A DNA stretch of 64,000 bases, taken from positions 1,011,001-1,075,000 of the forward strand of contig JBBELK010000007.1 of assembly GCA_037783545.1 (NCBI GenBank), written 5' to 3'. Numbering within the stretch: position 1 is the first letter of the stretch; each line of letters begins with the position of its first letter. This document shows, piece after piece, positions 10,901-22,166 of the stretch. This stretch comes from Henricia sp. BOLD:AAB3569. Its lineage: Eukaryota; Echinodermata; Asteroidea; Spinulosida; Echinasteridae. The notes beneath the pieces are model-generated. The model did no database searches. It saw nothing but the letters and a program-made list of their open reading frames with translations, and was not told where the DNA came from. A program made the translations under genes and the position numbers.

Positions 10901-13103
10901 TTATCTAGAGCATATGGCTTGAATTGGTTCAGATAAAACCTTTAAAATGTTGTACTAACTTAAAGATAGTATAGTTTTATCCCCCCCTGTGTGATTGAAG
11001 ATATTCATGATTAAAACCAACCTGAACAAAAACCAGCTCCGTACTACGTCTTACTTTTGAGAGAACAGTAAAAAAAGGGTTTGCAGTAATTTCGCCCTAA
11101 ACCATTTCGCCCTGAACCACTGCCTGTGCACGAAGTGGTTTTGGGGCGAAGTGGCATTTGGGCGATGTAGTGTTTGGACGAAGTAATTTGGGGTGAAATG
11201 GCACTCGGGCGAAGTGGTTTGGGGCGAAATGGCACTTGGGCGAAATGGTTTTGGGACGAATTGAATTTTCGTCTCACGAGACGAAAACTAATTGTTTTAC
11301 TCATTTCTCAAATACTATAGCACTTCAGACAAAACCATTTCAGGGCAAGTTTTCTACGGTCATCATGTTTATATTGTGTGTGTTAGGCGTAAATCTGTGA
11401 ACATTTCTGATTTTCGAGATTCTGCCTCTAATTATGAGTTAATTTTGTGGAAAGAGGACAGGGCTTTGATTTTGAGGGAAACTGTGGGATAAAACAACAA
11501 CAAATTTGGAAACTTGCAACCAATTCAAATTGCATCATTTGCACATCATGGCAAAAGAGGTCATTCCTAATTGGCTAAAAAAGTTGCTGGTTGATATCCA
11601 TGCCTCTGATTGGTCAATGAGTGGGTGTGTTTACAGACCTGGGGCCAATTTCATAAAGCTGTTTAGCAGAAACATTTGCTTAATTCAAAATTTGTTTGCC
11701 TTATAAAAATGGGTTCATAATCAAAATTGTATGTCAACTTGTGTTTTTAGCAAGAATAGCAGAACACCAGTCAATTTTGATACACATTTTAAGCAAACAA
11801 ATTTTGGATCAAGCAACTTTTTCTGCTAAACAGCTTCATGAGATTGAGTCTTAATCCATACCTGGTTATCTTTAGGAAGCACAACTTGCGTGACCCCATA
11901 CGCATCTCTCACAGTGACCATGAAGTCATAACGTTTATGTTGAATCCATCCACACAATGTTACAGACTGGCCTATCTGAGAAGGCGAGAGCTCCCCACAC
12001 GAATGGGTCTTCCAGGAAAAACTGTTTGGATCTAAATAATAAATTAAATGTCCACACGAAATGTTATTTTATGTTATTTTCTTTTAACACAAGGGAAAAC
12101 AATCTGTAGAGTGTCACGAATAAAGGCCCTATGCATAAAGTTTATGGAAAGAAAAGTACACAAGTACATGACAAAAAACAAAAATTAAGTAAGCATTATT
12201 CAGATGTTAAGAATAGACTACTAAAGTGTGATGTCGGTTGCCATGGTAATTGGGGCTAATCATTCGCTGGTAATCTGAAACGTCCATTGGTATAACGCAG
12301 GGAAACAGTTCACTGGTTTTAGTGTAGACCCAATAACCATGGCAACACACAAAGGCCGGGGTGACGTTTTCACTTTAGTAGTAGTCTATTTAATAGACCT
12401 TGTCAAGTGCAAAAGTACAAAGCATAAGAGACTACCTGAATATGTTTATTTGTTTGTTTTTGTTGTGGTTTTTTTTGTCAGTGGTTGCTAAATTTAGTTT
12501 TATAAATTTTCATAAGTAACGTAAATGTCGGCATTGTCGCCAGGTCCGTGACACCACCACGCTACTGATGAACAATGGCTGATGAATAGGGTGGCGATCT
12601 CGCGGACCTGGCAACTATGCCGACATTTTAATACGTTAGACCTATTTATTGTGGTGAACTTCTGAAATTTGTATAGGCCTACCGAGCACCAAAAGAAATG
12701 CAAAAAATGTATCCACTTTTTTATTTTAAAAAGCAGTCAATCTAAGAGCAGGAATCTTCAGTTCAGCACACACAACTTCATGCAAGAAAAAGTTGAATTT
12801 TCTCCACTCCTAAATTCACGACATCACGTTTCCTCACAAAATCTAAGTTTTCTGGGGCATTATCATGTCATATTTGAATTTATACCCATGCTCCTTCGTA
12901 TTTGAATATGACAAGTGACTATGCGTGGCATACCGGCAGTGCAATCCCATCCAAACACTGCGGCGGCCCGCCGCGCCCGTCGCGCCCGTCCGCCTACCTC
13001 TTCTGCTAGTTTCTGCCTGTAAAATTGAGCTTGTTTGACACAAAGTTCGTCTAAATTGTTGACTGAATATTTTCCGTCGACAGAAACTGCACAGCGTTAA
13101 CAT
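1990..13103 (-). CDS. DARS2: Mitochondrial aspartyl-tRNA synthetase (3' end outside window)
   Basis: Class II synthetase that charges mitochondrial tRNA-Asp. Exons, 5' to 3': 13103-12998, 12031-11862, 10785-10681, 10284-10186, 9575-9452, 9108-8990, 8823-8719, 8268-8128, 7624-7586, 7157-7056, 6470-6255, 5613-5559, 4789-4623, 3183-3073, 2065-1990. All borders are GT/AG and phases join without a break, giving 578 codons. The Arg/Ser-rich N-terminus ([19 protein letters not shown]) looks like a mitochondrial presequence. The OB-fold anticodon domain follows ([17 protein letters not shown]), then class II motif 2 ([18 protein letters not shown]), the bacterial-type insertion domain in exons 10-11, [10 protein letters not shown], and [14 protein letters not shown]. 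The last visible exon ends PPHGGIALG, so the motif 3 Arg and roughly 65-70 C-terminal residues (by the usual ~645-residue length) lie off the left edge. The bacterial/mitochondrial architecture argues against cytosolic DARS1. Confidence 0.96.
2231..3046 (+). repeat. Tandem array of ~78-bp tRNA-like units
   Basis: About ten head-to-tail units of ~78 bp, each with a tRNA-like A box (TAGCTCAGCTGGTAGAGCAT), an anticodon-arm-like part (CTGCCTGGTGTGTCAGAGGT) and a short linker (AAACCTGAGGGAGTATACCA). Only the last unit keeps a B box (GGGTTCAAATCCC). The array lies in DARS2 intron 14, 27 bp from the exon at 3073. Open frames through it are artefacts of the 78-bp (26-codon) period. Confidence 0.85.
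3215..3530. mobile_element. TTAAAGGAGC-family MITE copy
   Basis: One of about eleven copies in the window of a roughly 360-bp non-coding element marked by AAATACCTCCCCAAAATACT, GTTGGTGTAATCACTGCA and TTGACGATATCCTTGAAAAT (or their complements). This copy is interrupted at its right end by another foldback element at 3531. Confidence 0.7.
3531..3669. mobile_element. Foldback MITE, TTAAAGGCACAGG family
   Basis: Near-perfect palindrome with ends TAAAGGCACAGG and CCTGTGCCTTAA and arms carrying CCAAATTCGTGCCACGAAAT. Other copies are at 44914-45055 and 56356-56473, with a partial copy near 35030-35088. It sits inside a copy of the TTAAAGGAGC family. Confidence 0.8.
4846..5100 (+). repeat. 28-bp minisatellite (ACTGCCTTCGAGTCCCAAGT unit)
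   Basis: Tandem 28-bp units combining ACTGCCTTCGAGTCCCAA with a GTCAAGTCAA tail, decaying at the right into pure (GTCAA)n. It lies in DARS2 intron 12. Weaker GTCAA-rich sequence continues at 5336-5500. The same unit occurs inverted at 9255-9402 and direct at 61407-61545. Confidence 0.85.
5684..6090. repeat. Foldback element in tandem duplication
   Basis: Two successive copies, about 187 bp apart, of a foldback unit framed by GGCCGATTTCACAAAG-type ends and containing CATCTTAGGAAGGGTCACT and TATCTTGGGACA. Between and after the copies lies a repeated linker with AGATAATTTGTACTAACTGG. A further single copy is at 59236-59350. Confidence 0.6.
6565..6957. mobile_element. TTAA-bounded non-coding element
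   Basis: Begins TTAAAGACAGATTACATGAT and ends with a TTTAA-type terminus. The body shares long similarity with 44593-44917 (for example CAGGAACAACAGC, TAATACTTCAGAAAACCT and AGTTGGCAATTTC). No coding capacity. It lies in DARS2 intron 10. Confidence 0.55.
7268..7375 (-). mobile_element. tRNA-like SINE fragment
   Basis: The minus strand reads as a tRNA-like head with B box GTTCGAGTTCC and an anticodon-arm-like CTGCATACTGGG. A similar partial copy is at 7510-7570, and a closer relative is at 43895-43985. Too degraded to fold as a tRNA gene. Confidence 0.45.
9255..9402 (-). repeat. 28-bp minisatellite, inverted copy
   Basis: About five units whose complement matches the array at 4846-5100 (GACTCGAAGGCAGTTTGACT). 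It lies in DARS2 intron 5, about 50 bp from exon 5 (9452). Confidence 0.85.
11060..11445. repeat. GGGGCGAAATGGCA-rich repeat
   Basis: Short direct repeats of TTTGGGGCGAAATGGCACT alternate in the left half. The right half carries GACAAAACCATTTCAGGG and ATCATGTTTATATTGTGT. The whole unit recurs in reverse orientation at 47335-47521, where it abuts a VARS2 splice donor. It lies in DARS2 intron 2. Confidence 0.65.
11637..11846. mobile_element. Foldback MITE, GGGGCCAATTTCATAAAGC family
   Basis: Inverted arms CTGTTTAGCAGAAA and AACAAATTTTGGAT around a centre with TGTATGTCAACTTGTGTT. Relatives are at 32812-33050 and 40943-41125. It ends about 16 bp from the donor of DARS2 exon 2 (11862). Confidence 0.65.
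12211..12394. mobile_element. Foldback MITE, AATAGACTACTAAAGTG family
   Basis: Terminal inverted repeats AATAGACTACTAAAGTG. The inner part contains TAATCTGAAACGTCCATTG and GTTTTAGTGTAGACCCA. Further copies are at 16245-16381 and 47785-47905. It lies in DARS2 intron 1. Confidence 0.7.
12520..12630. mobile_element. Small foldback MITE, ~105 bp
   Basis: Arms AATGTCGGCATTGTCGCCAG and the complement CTGGCAACTATGCCGACATT flank a centre ATGAACAATGGCTGATGAAT. A fragment of the centre (CAGCCATTGTTCATCA) recurs at about 33078 upstream of GCLM. Confidence 0.65.
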
Positions 13104-13955
13104 TTTTCTTCTTCACAACTTCACAAACAGGCAGTGCGCGCGACTTTCTGCCAAAATGTCGTCTGCTTCTAAAATTTCTGCAGAAAAAAATAACACACGC
13201 TTTGTCTTGTTTCCACAGCACTAACCCTCCAACAAACGGTAATTATCTGACACTGATAGGGGGACAGACTAAACGCAAAAATGTTAAAGGTCACGTTTAC
13301 CGGAAAACGGGTTCAAAGGTTGTGCTGACCGCAGCACAACTGTTTTTGTGCAATATCCATCCATTTCTTCATAAAACAGCCACAATAAATTACTTTTCTT
13401 AAATAGGTTTAATCTACATGATTTTTTATGCTAAATTTTGAGAGAAAGATTTCTTTTAAATGATTTCAATTAATTTGGTGTGCACTATATATGACGTCAG
13501 GCGGATGTAGTTTGCCCATGATCAAGTGAGTTGTTGTCAGGCAGCTGATCGGTTCGTTGTCTTGTGCAGTTGTTTACGTGACAAAAAATTCTTAATTTTT
13601 TCTCGGAAATTGCCAGATTTATGCCATTTCTGCAAAAACATGATTCGTTACAACATTTTAAAAGCTGTGCTTGGGACATCGATGTAATTTTCTAACACCT
13701 GAGTTCATCAAATTAAAGAGACCAAACGTGCAGTTTTTAATGGGACTTTTGTCACGGTCTTCAGTTTTGTTGACATGAGACTGAGTCATGACAAGGCTAC
13801 ATTTCTTCATGGAGCTATAAAAGCTTGGACAACTAAAAATTGACCATCAGAAATATTCCTTTTTACTGACAAGAAAATACATGGAGATATGTACAATTTC
13901 TTTATTCTTCGTCCTCTGCACTAAATCATTGCATTGAACTAAAGACCAGTTCAAG
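13104..13955. promoter_or_regulatory. Shared upstream region of DARS2 and RABL6
   Basis: The 852 bp between the two start codons must hold the 5' UTRs and promoters of both divergent genes. It contains a perfect CRE/ATF octamer TGACGTCA at 13492-13499, roughly 390 bp from the DARS2 start and 460 bp from the RABL6 start. No TATA box is convincing. GC-rich sequence occurs on the DARS2 side inside intron 1 (about 12955-12995). Bidirectional use is an inference from gene orientation. Confidence 0.55.
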
Positions 13956-16900
13956 ATGTTTAACGCACTCAAGAAATTTGTGACCAATGAACCACATGGC
14001 AAGGGCTCGGTGCCAACGGGCATGCAAGCAATGGGGCAGAATCTTCAGCGACGGTTTGCCAAGGGTGTTCAGTATAACAGTAAGTTGTAATCACACTTGA
14101 CATAGGGGGACGCAACTTTACCGGAAGTTCTGGTTCTGTGACCTGGATCGCGGTGAAAACAAATGCCGCTCGCACGTTGCTCTTTGCGAGCAGCCGTTTG
14201 TTTTCACTGCGCTCGAGGTCACAGAACCGGAGCTTCCGGTAAAGTTGCGTCCCCCTATTGTCAAAGTTTTTATATGGGGACGCAACTTTACCGAAAGAGA
14301 AGTTAAACATAATTTCTTTTTTCTTCCTTTAAAATGAAGTTGGGAAGTTGATCAGAAATTGTTTTCTTTAAAATGACTCGTCTAGCATTGGAATGTGCAG
14401 ATTCGATGGAAAAACCAAAATTTCGAGTGGGAAAAATTTATTTTGTGAGGAAACACTTATAATTGTTTTAGCCTGTCTCATATGTTTTGCACACAAGGTC
14501 TGAAGCCATGATCAACTTCCCAATTCTTTCCGACTCATCAAGCATCATTAGTGCAAATTTGATGAAAGAACCCAAATTTAGGAGTGAGACAATTTTAAAA
14601 TTTTGTGAGGAAATACATTTTTAAAAATTCAACTTGTTTCACATATTTCAGTAACTTGGGTTACATCTTATCTTGCAGTGAAGATCATCATTAAGGGAGA
14701 TCGCAACACAGGCAAGACGACACTTTTCCACCGTCTGCAAGGAGAACGTTTCAAGGATGAATACCTCCCTACGCCGGAAATCCAGGTTGCTAGCATACAG
14801 TGGAATTACAAAGGTATTGGCAAAAATTGGAGAGTGAAAAAATCAAACATTTTCCAGGGCTTGAAATTCGTCACTGAAAGGGCACTGCCATTTCTGTTTT
14901 TGGAGTAGTTTTTTGGAGTTTAAAAAGGGCACTTCCATTGGAAAATGAAAAAGTCTATGGGAGAATTGCAGAAGGGCACCAAGGCCAAGAGCAGGGGCAA
15001 CAGAGGCAATGGCCTCTGTGGCCTCCGTTAATTTCAATTCTTTCCGTTTTGTTAACGTTATGTAGTTATTAACTTGGTAGATGGCTCTCAAATGTTCTGT
15101 TATTGCTTGTGTTTCGCAGCAACCGATGACGTGGTCAAAGTTGAAGTTTGGGACGTCGTTGATAAAGGGAAATCCAAGAAAAAAGTTGACACCCTCAAAC
15201 TGGAAACGTCGCAAGAAATGGAAGATACAGAGGAACCATGTTTGGATGCAAGATTCCTAGATGTCTATAAAGGGGCCAATGGGGTCATCTTTCTTGTGGA
15301 CATTACAAAGCAATGGTATGCAGTTATTAGTGTTGGGAGAAACTCAAATGTTCAAATTGTTAAAAGGAGTGTGTCCCTATCACATCCCCCCCCCCCCATT
15401 TTTCCCATGGGTGTTGAGATTTTGACACCATATCATTTGTCGTATTTTTCTCATTACCATTCCGAAAATATGCGCTCTCAATCCATATGTTCAAGGATAT
15501 CGTCAAAAAACCACCAATGTTTTGTCAACCAATTTATCCGGTTCCATAAAGCAATACAGTGATTACGTCAACCTTTTTGCTTCCACATCCAAATAGGAAA
15601 TTTCCTATTTTCTTCCCATGGATAGTATTTTGGGGAGGTATTTTATATGATTATTAGGTTAGAACAAAATCCATTTTCTGGAAAAATCTAAACAAGCTCC
15701 TTTAAATAAATGTGTCTTTTTACTTATTTATCCAACAGGACGTGGGGTTACGTCGAGCGTGAACTGCCCAACGTACCAAACCACATTCCCGTTCTAGTCT
15801 TGGCGAACTACAGAGACATGGCAGACCATAGAACCGTGGCCGAAGACACTATGAGATACTTCATTGAAAATTATGAAAGGTAGTGCATTTTTTTCTTCAA
15901 AATAACACAAAAAATGTCGACCAGTACGCTTGGGCAATTCCACGCCGGAGTCCAGTAGAGTCGTTTCCACTTTAGTGACCAAATCATTTCTTCCCCAGAC
16001 CACCTGATTCGGAAAATGTGCTACTAGCCGAAGCCTCAATGAAAAACGGATTTGGATTGAAATATCTGCACACATTCTTCAACGTTCCATTCCTACAACT
16101 TCAGGTGATTATTTTATTGTAAATTTGGGAAGCATTCTTAGTCAAATCATGTTGTATACAAGATTGTATTGTTGTTCACCAACATACATTGTTTTCGAAG
16201 ACATTGTTTTTGAGTTCTAAAGTAAAAACGTCGCCCTTCGTGTGTTGCCAATGTTACTGGGTCTACACTAAAACCAGTGTACTGTTTCCCTGCGCTTTAG
16301 CAATGGACGTTTCAGATTACCAGTGATTGTTTAGACCCAGTTACCTTAGTAACTGACATCACACTTTAGTAGTCTATAGACACTTTGTACTAGCCGCCAT
16401 GTTTTTTTATTTAAATGTTACAATGGACACACAAAGTCCCTACTCATGCATAGTGACATTGTTATTACCCATACTGCCATATGGTATGTGACAGGTCGTG
16501 GGTTCGAGTCCCACCCGAGCAGGCTATGAAGTTCTTCTTTTGTTCATAGCACTGAGTATACAGTGCTAATAAAGTTACGTCAAATAGGGCAAAACAAACC
16601 CTAATAATAGTCATTCTCCCTGACGTAAGCCAAGTCGCATTCTCCCATCATTTCACCGCCATATAATTGGTTTTTCTAAATTTTCAGATTTTTAAACCGT
16701 TTTAAATTCTTCCAGAGAGAAACGTTACTACGGCAACTAGAAACCAACAGACATGAGACGAGTGCAACGTTAGATGAACTTGACATGAGGAGAGAGTCAA
16801 TAGACCAGAGCTATGATCTGTAAGTTAAATTTATCGAGAAAATCCTGAACTATTATATATTTTACTTGGTTGTATTCTAGTTGACCTGTTCTTGGCTACT

Positions 16901-19900
16901 GATAGAGAATTGGTTGTTTTGTTTAATACATGCAATGGTGCATGTATTGGCATATTCTGTTTGAGATCTACCCGCGTTCTGAACAGAGTTGCTGGACCCT
17001 CAAACATGCGACTCACAAATGTGGTGTCGTTGTGAAAGGCAATGAATGAGCTTTCCATTGATATGCAACATGATATGAACAGGTTTTAAATAACCGAGAT
17101 ATAGGTGATTGAAAGCTAATTTTCAAATGTATTTTACTTATTTTGTACTGGACTTTCTAAGTTAATTTGCCACAAACCGATGTTTAGCTATTTTGTTGCG
17201 AATCTGAAAAAAAAAGCAAAACAAGTGAATTTGTTAACTGATGCAGACTTGACATCATTAAATGTTTTTGACAATCTTGTGTATACAGATACCTTGCAAG
17301 TTTAGAAGAACGTCGCAAACAGAAGAAGTCAAAAGCCGCGTCTCCCGCAACACTATCCCCAGCGGTGCCCAACGGTCAAACACCTCAAACATCACCGTCA
17401 GGTAATGTTTACATTTTTGTAAATTTCTGCAAAAATAAAAATGTAAAATCACCAGTCCAATTGATCAAAAATTTGACATTTGGTGCTGTGGGATACCTAT
17501 CAATAAGTATACCAAGTTTCATCAAAATCTAAGTTCGTTTCGAGGAGCTTGTCCAGATTTTTCCAGAAAATGGATTTTGTTCTAACCCCAACAATCATAT
17601 AAAATACCTCCCTAAAATACTATCCATAAGAAAACAGGAAATTTGCAGTCTCCAATGTGGAAGCAAAAAGGTTGGTGTAATCACTGCACTGCTTTATGGA
17701 ACGGATAAATTAGTTTACAAAACATGTGATTTTTTGACGATATCCTTGAAAATATACGGATTGAGGGCGCGAAATTTCAGAATGGCAATGAGAAAAATAT
17801 GATAAATGATGTGGGGAAAATCTGAAGGTCAAAAATAAGTATAACAAGTTTCATCAAAATTTGAGTTCGTTTAACGCTTTGAATGATTTTAAACGGAATG
17901 ACATATTTCACTTGCTTACCTCAATTAACAGGCGGCGGCTCCAACCGTGCCACACCTAACAAACAGAGCCCAGCCACCACGCCCAAACAGACGACACCCT
18001 CGTCAACGCCTACCACGACTCGCAAGGAGCATAGTGACCCTGTCGCGCCTCAGACCAGGGAAACGGCCAAGCCTAAGGTCCAATCGGCGGCTTCGTCAGA
18101 CAAGCAAGGGGGCGCCACCACCACCTCGCTATCGCAACGATTCTCAAAGTGGTTTGGTGGGGGCGAATCGCGGATTCAACAAGGGGTTAAAGAAGAGGAC
18201 GAAAAACATGCGGGTACGTCTTTTGACGAAATGCAGTGATTTACTAGTTATGTTTTCGCAAGCCGTCTGACACGCGTACACATCCATTTAGCTATTCTGT
18301 GGTTTTGCAACTCCAAAACTACAGCGTGTAAGCTAAAATTAGTCTTTTTTCCGACGGCGGGAAAACTACCCGGCACAACACAGCTTTGATACTACATGTA
18401 ATTTTACTTTCAATTCAAAGCTTTGAAACGTACAAAAAGTTTATGGGCATTCATTATTCATACTCTTTTCAACCTATATAGTAAATGCAACGAAAATTTA
18501 GGACAAACAATAGAAATCCGACATTTCACTACGCGTTTAGTGGTTACGCATAGCATGCTCGATATCTGTGACATGCAAACACATAACGGATAGCGAATCG
18601 CGTATGACGTCACAAGCCTACAGAAACCTGTGATGTGTCCATCGCGCTAATCCATATCTGCGCGCTTGAGAAACCTCTTATTTGGAGTCTTACAAGAAAA
18701 AAGTCTAACATGTACAGTAGTAATATATCTTTCTATTTTTTTGTTTTACCACAGTTGTCGAGACTGTCGCTGAGGTTAAAACACAACCAATCACCAGCGT
18801 GGAAGAATTTGTTCCCGGCGAAGGCCTGGGCGGTTTCTTAGATGATGTTGATGGTCCGAACAAGACAAAGTCAAAAGGCAAAAAGAAAACGGAGAAAGTC
18901 GTCCAGCCCCCAAACCCAGTTGAAGAAAGCGAAAGGTCAGTAGTGTCTTCGGTTTGCAAAGTTTTTTTGTGCGCAGAATTGACAAATTTCAAATTAACAC
19001 TTGCAGCCTCGTTATTTCTCTGTAGCCGGAATAAAAAAATAAAATAAAAAGCATTTGCTCAAAAGTGAATGGAACACAAATTCATATGATAAATATGCAT
19101 GCTATATGCTATGTCAGATTTTTGTCTGACAGACAATTTTTTGATTATTTTGTTCAATCATGTGGCCACTTAAAGGTCACATGTTATCAAACTGTCCACT
19201 GATTGGCTGTTGTCAGTCCAGGCTGCAGACTTTGTCTGAATTTAGCTGCATGTTCAATCTTTTGGCAGACAAGTTTGATCGTGTCTGATGGTGTCTGACG
19301 CGCAGTCCACACTGTCAGATTTTGTCTGACAAAATCTGATAGTGTAGACGGGCCTTAAGAACCCACGTTTTTGGTCAACAGTGATGAAGCAGACAACAAC
19401 CCAATGGTCGCTGGTTTCCAGGAAGAATTAGACTCGGACGACGACCTCCAAACTCCATTCAAACCCACCAACACCCGACCAGTCGTCACCAGTTACGACA
19501 TCGAACTCTCAAGCGAAGAAGACGAAAAATCGTTCGTTATAAAAGATGCCGACTTGTCCTCCGAAGATGATCACGCATTCTCGTTGCCTCAACCGAGGAA
19601 TCACGAACAGTCGGCAATTTCAGATCAAAACAGTGTCAGAAATACGTTTGCAAATTCGGTTGGGGATCAAGCGAAGAACAAAGTGGTGAATTCAGAATCG
19701 AAGGGAAGAAGCCAGAAATCAAAAGATGATGTGGAATTGCCGGCATCTCTTGTGCTCGAGAGAACGAATAGTGTTAGCGAAGATGAAACAAGCAGAGAGG
19801 TAATTTCAGGGTGGCACTTAAAGGCCAGTGTATCATTTGCAATGACCCCAAAAAGTAATCGACGAGTTTACATGGGAAAAGTTCTGAAAGTAAAGATTGA

Positions 19901-21983
19901 ATTAATAGTAACTACCCAATGAAAGGTTTCCGCTCAAAATGATATAGTTTTACCAGAAAATAATCTGTAAAGATGAAATTATTTAGATCGTTTGCAATCG
20001 ATTTACTTATTTTTGGTTCGCATCTACGCGGTCCAAAATGCATGGGCGCTGTGTACTGCGTGTGCGTGTTATCACGCAATGCATTTTTATGGATCGCGCG
20101 AACACACACTATATGATGTGCGCCACAGAGTGCATGACGCAAGCCAGTCATATTACCCGATCAACTGAGAACGAATATTTGAAACACCCCGCCAAGACCA
20201 GGAAAACGCATATGGATTTTCATGGTTTTTTTAAACGTGGTACATTTGACAAAGCTGAAATTTCTTCAGATGAGTTTGTTGATGTCTTTCTTTTGATTTA
20301 TAATGGTTTTATTCGCAGAATCGCTCAAAAACAGATCATCTACAGGGCCTTTAACGGCCGAGTTTGACTTGACTTGGGACTCGAGCAGACACTATGAACA
20401 TCTAACAATGGAAATTGGGCACACACCATTGTTACTAACAATGGGGTTACAATGAACATGTACATATTTTTGCTCATAGTGAGAGGGTGACTCATTTCAA
20501 TACCGGCTTAAACCCAGTACGTTAAAATAAGCACAATTTTTCAGCATTGTGAATCAAGCATTTTTATTTAGTGGTACATGTATTACTTTCTTGCACTACT
20601 CTTAATTAAGCAGCACTTCAGCAGAACATCAAGTCAAACAGACCAAGACACGTCGCCAGCCTCACCGATGATCCAACTTCAACAAGAAGACTTTAACTTC
20701 CTTGAAAACATGGGGTCTTCCAAGAAACCAGTACTTTCAAGTAAGCCATTGTGGTCATTTTTTTTTTTTACTTTTTCTCCAGGTTAGAGAGTTTAACCAA
20801 AAAAATACCAAGAAGTCCTTAAAATCTATTGACAGTCCTTGGCATTGTCCACATCAGGGAAATTGCTTTATTAAACGAGATTCGGTGAAAAGATTTCCTG
20901 ATCTGAATGAACGTCTCTTCATTCAACAAAGCAAATTTGTAAGCTCCTTTAATTCGACGAAAACGATTTGACACATAAGATAAGGATGTCATACAATATA
21001 CAAGGATATTCCGTACGCGCAGGGGAATAGTACACAAATGTACTACTGTTTGACCTATGATGCGAAAGGTCAAACAGTACTTTTTTCACTTGCGCATGGA
21101 AATGGTTCAACTAATCCATGTCGCATGATCTACTTTTAACCAATCCGTGAACGAGAATCAATGTATGAGGTATTTATTTTGATCTCCTTTAGTGGTTACC
21201 TAATGTGAACGATACTGATCTTCATTCAGCGAGACTTGTACACAAATTTCATCAACCAACAACGATCAACTAATTTCTATCGATTGAAAAGATTTTTCAA
21301 ATGTCAATGGGGTTCTTGTTTTACCAGTATTTTTTTCTCTCATGTTGAAATCTTGACAGAGCGACCATCACTGCCAGCTGACGACTTCGACAGTCTTCTT
21401 TCTGTCGCCAAAGATGAGGACATTAGCGACACGGATACTATGACAAGCACAAGCACGAGTAGTTCAGCGGTCAAGAAGAAAAAACATAAAAACAAGGACA
21501 GGGATAAGGTAAGATTTCCAACATATACGGTTAAAAAAAGAAAGAAACAAAATTATACTCTGACGGTCTGAACGAAAGATCAGAGAAGCTGAGAGATGAC
21601 CACTTCTTGTGGCAATGCTGACTGCACCAGCCTCTGTAAGAGCCACTGAGGCAGGGTGCGCCACTCTGAAGCTCCAGAGGTCAGCGCATCCCATGCAGAT
21701 TTAATTAGGCTTTAAACCCAACAAAATTGGTTTTCTGAGAGCCCTTAAATAAGAATTTAATACATTTGTTGTTTAACAGGAAGACGATAAGATTTCTCGG
21801 AAACACAAGCATAAGAAACACAGGGAGAAGAGCAAAGATGGTGACAAACACCTTGGGGAAAAGGAGAAGAAAAAGAAAAAATCCTCGGCATCTCGGGAGG
21901 ACGAAGACAAGCCTGTGAAGACCAAGAAGGAATTTGATGCATTAGAGGCATTCTTAGAAGGTCCCGGCTACGAAGCGTTGTGA
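13956..21983 (+). CDS. RABL6: Rab-like protein 6 (complete)
   Basis: Atypical Ras-superfamily GTPase with a long disordered C-terminus. Exons: 13956-14079, 14679-14813, 15120-15315, 15739-15879, 15999-16104, 16716-16819, 17289-17401, 17932-18213, 18755-18935, 19382-19799, 20614-20740, 21360-21508, 21780-21983. Phases join throughout and predict 759 residues (human RABL6A is about 730). The N-terminus MFNALKKFV and [12 protein letters not shown] match the family. P-loop GDRNTGKT is at residues 48-55; VWDVVDKG replaces the switch II motif; ANYRDM replaces the usual NKxD. Later landmarks are [55 protein letters not shown], a long Lys-rich run in exons 12-13, and the C-terminus [16 protein letters not shown]. 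Exon 11 has two possible acceptors 3 bp apart (20611 or 20614). Divergent from DARS2, convergent with GCLM. Confidence 0.96.
14096..14266. mobile_element. Long palindrome in RABL6 intron 1
   Basis: Arms run TAGGGGGACGCAACTTTACC inward to GGTCACAGAACC and its complement around a GC-rich centre (GTTGCTCTTTGCGAGCAG). A third, lone copy of the arm (GGGGACGCAACTTTACCG) follows at about 14276. The element starts 16 bp after the exon 1 donor. Confidence 0.75.
15355..15697. mobile_element. TTAAAGGAGC-family MITE copy
   Basis: Reads GGTGTTGAGATTTTGACACC through AGGATATCGTCAAAAAACCA to TATTTTGGGGAGGTATTTTA. RABL6 intron 3, starting about 40 bp after the donor. Confidence 0.7.
16245..16381. mobile_element. 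Foldback MITE, AATAGACTACTAAAGTG family
   Basis: Contains GGGTCTACACTAAAACCAGT and CACACTTTAGTAGTCTATA. RABL6 intron 5. Related to 12211-12394. Confidence 0.6.
17545..17865. mobile_element. TTAAAGGAGC-family MITE copy
   Basis: Contains AATACCTCCCTAAAATACTA, GGTTGGTGTAATCACTGCAC and GACGATATCCTTGAAAATA. RABL6 intron 7. The right end is degraded. Confidence 0.65.
19826..20353. mobile_element. ~530-bp non-coding element with AAAGGCC ends
   Basis: Ends AAAGGCCAGTGTATCATTTG and the complement of CAGATCATCTACAGGGCCTT form imperfect terminal inverted repeats. The body matches 23812-24232 (TACCAGAAAATAAT, TGGTTCGCATCTA, TGGATTTTCATG). The open frames in it are not coding. RABL6 intron 10. A single 28-bp-satellite-like word follows at 20367. 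Confidence 0.6.
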
Positions 21984-22088
21984 TGGGGTCCCAACTCGGG
22001 CGATTGTTATACGTATAGCGCCACCTAGAGGTCGATTTGGCAACACATAAATCGCTTATTTCGACGAAAAGATTTCAGAAATTGACAA

Positions 22089-22094
22089 AATAAA
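22089..22094 (+). promoter_or_regulatory. Candidate poly(A) signal of RABL6
   Basis: AATAAA about 106 bp after the RABL6 stop codon, in the right orientation. Other AATAAA words follow further on, so the real cleavage site is unknown. Confidence 0.35.
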
Positions 22095-22166
22095 TCTGCA
22101 ATGCAATATGGCTATCTTGAAATTACACACAGGTCAATAGAAGACGTTTTAGGTAGACGACTTTCA

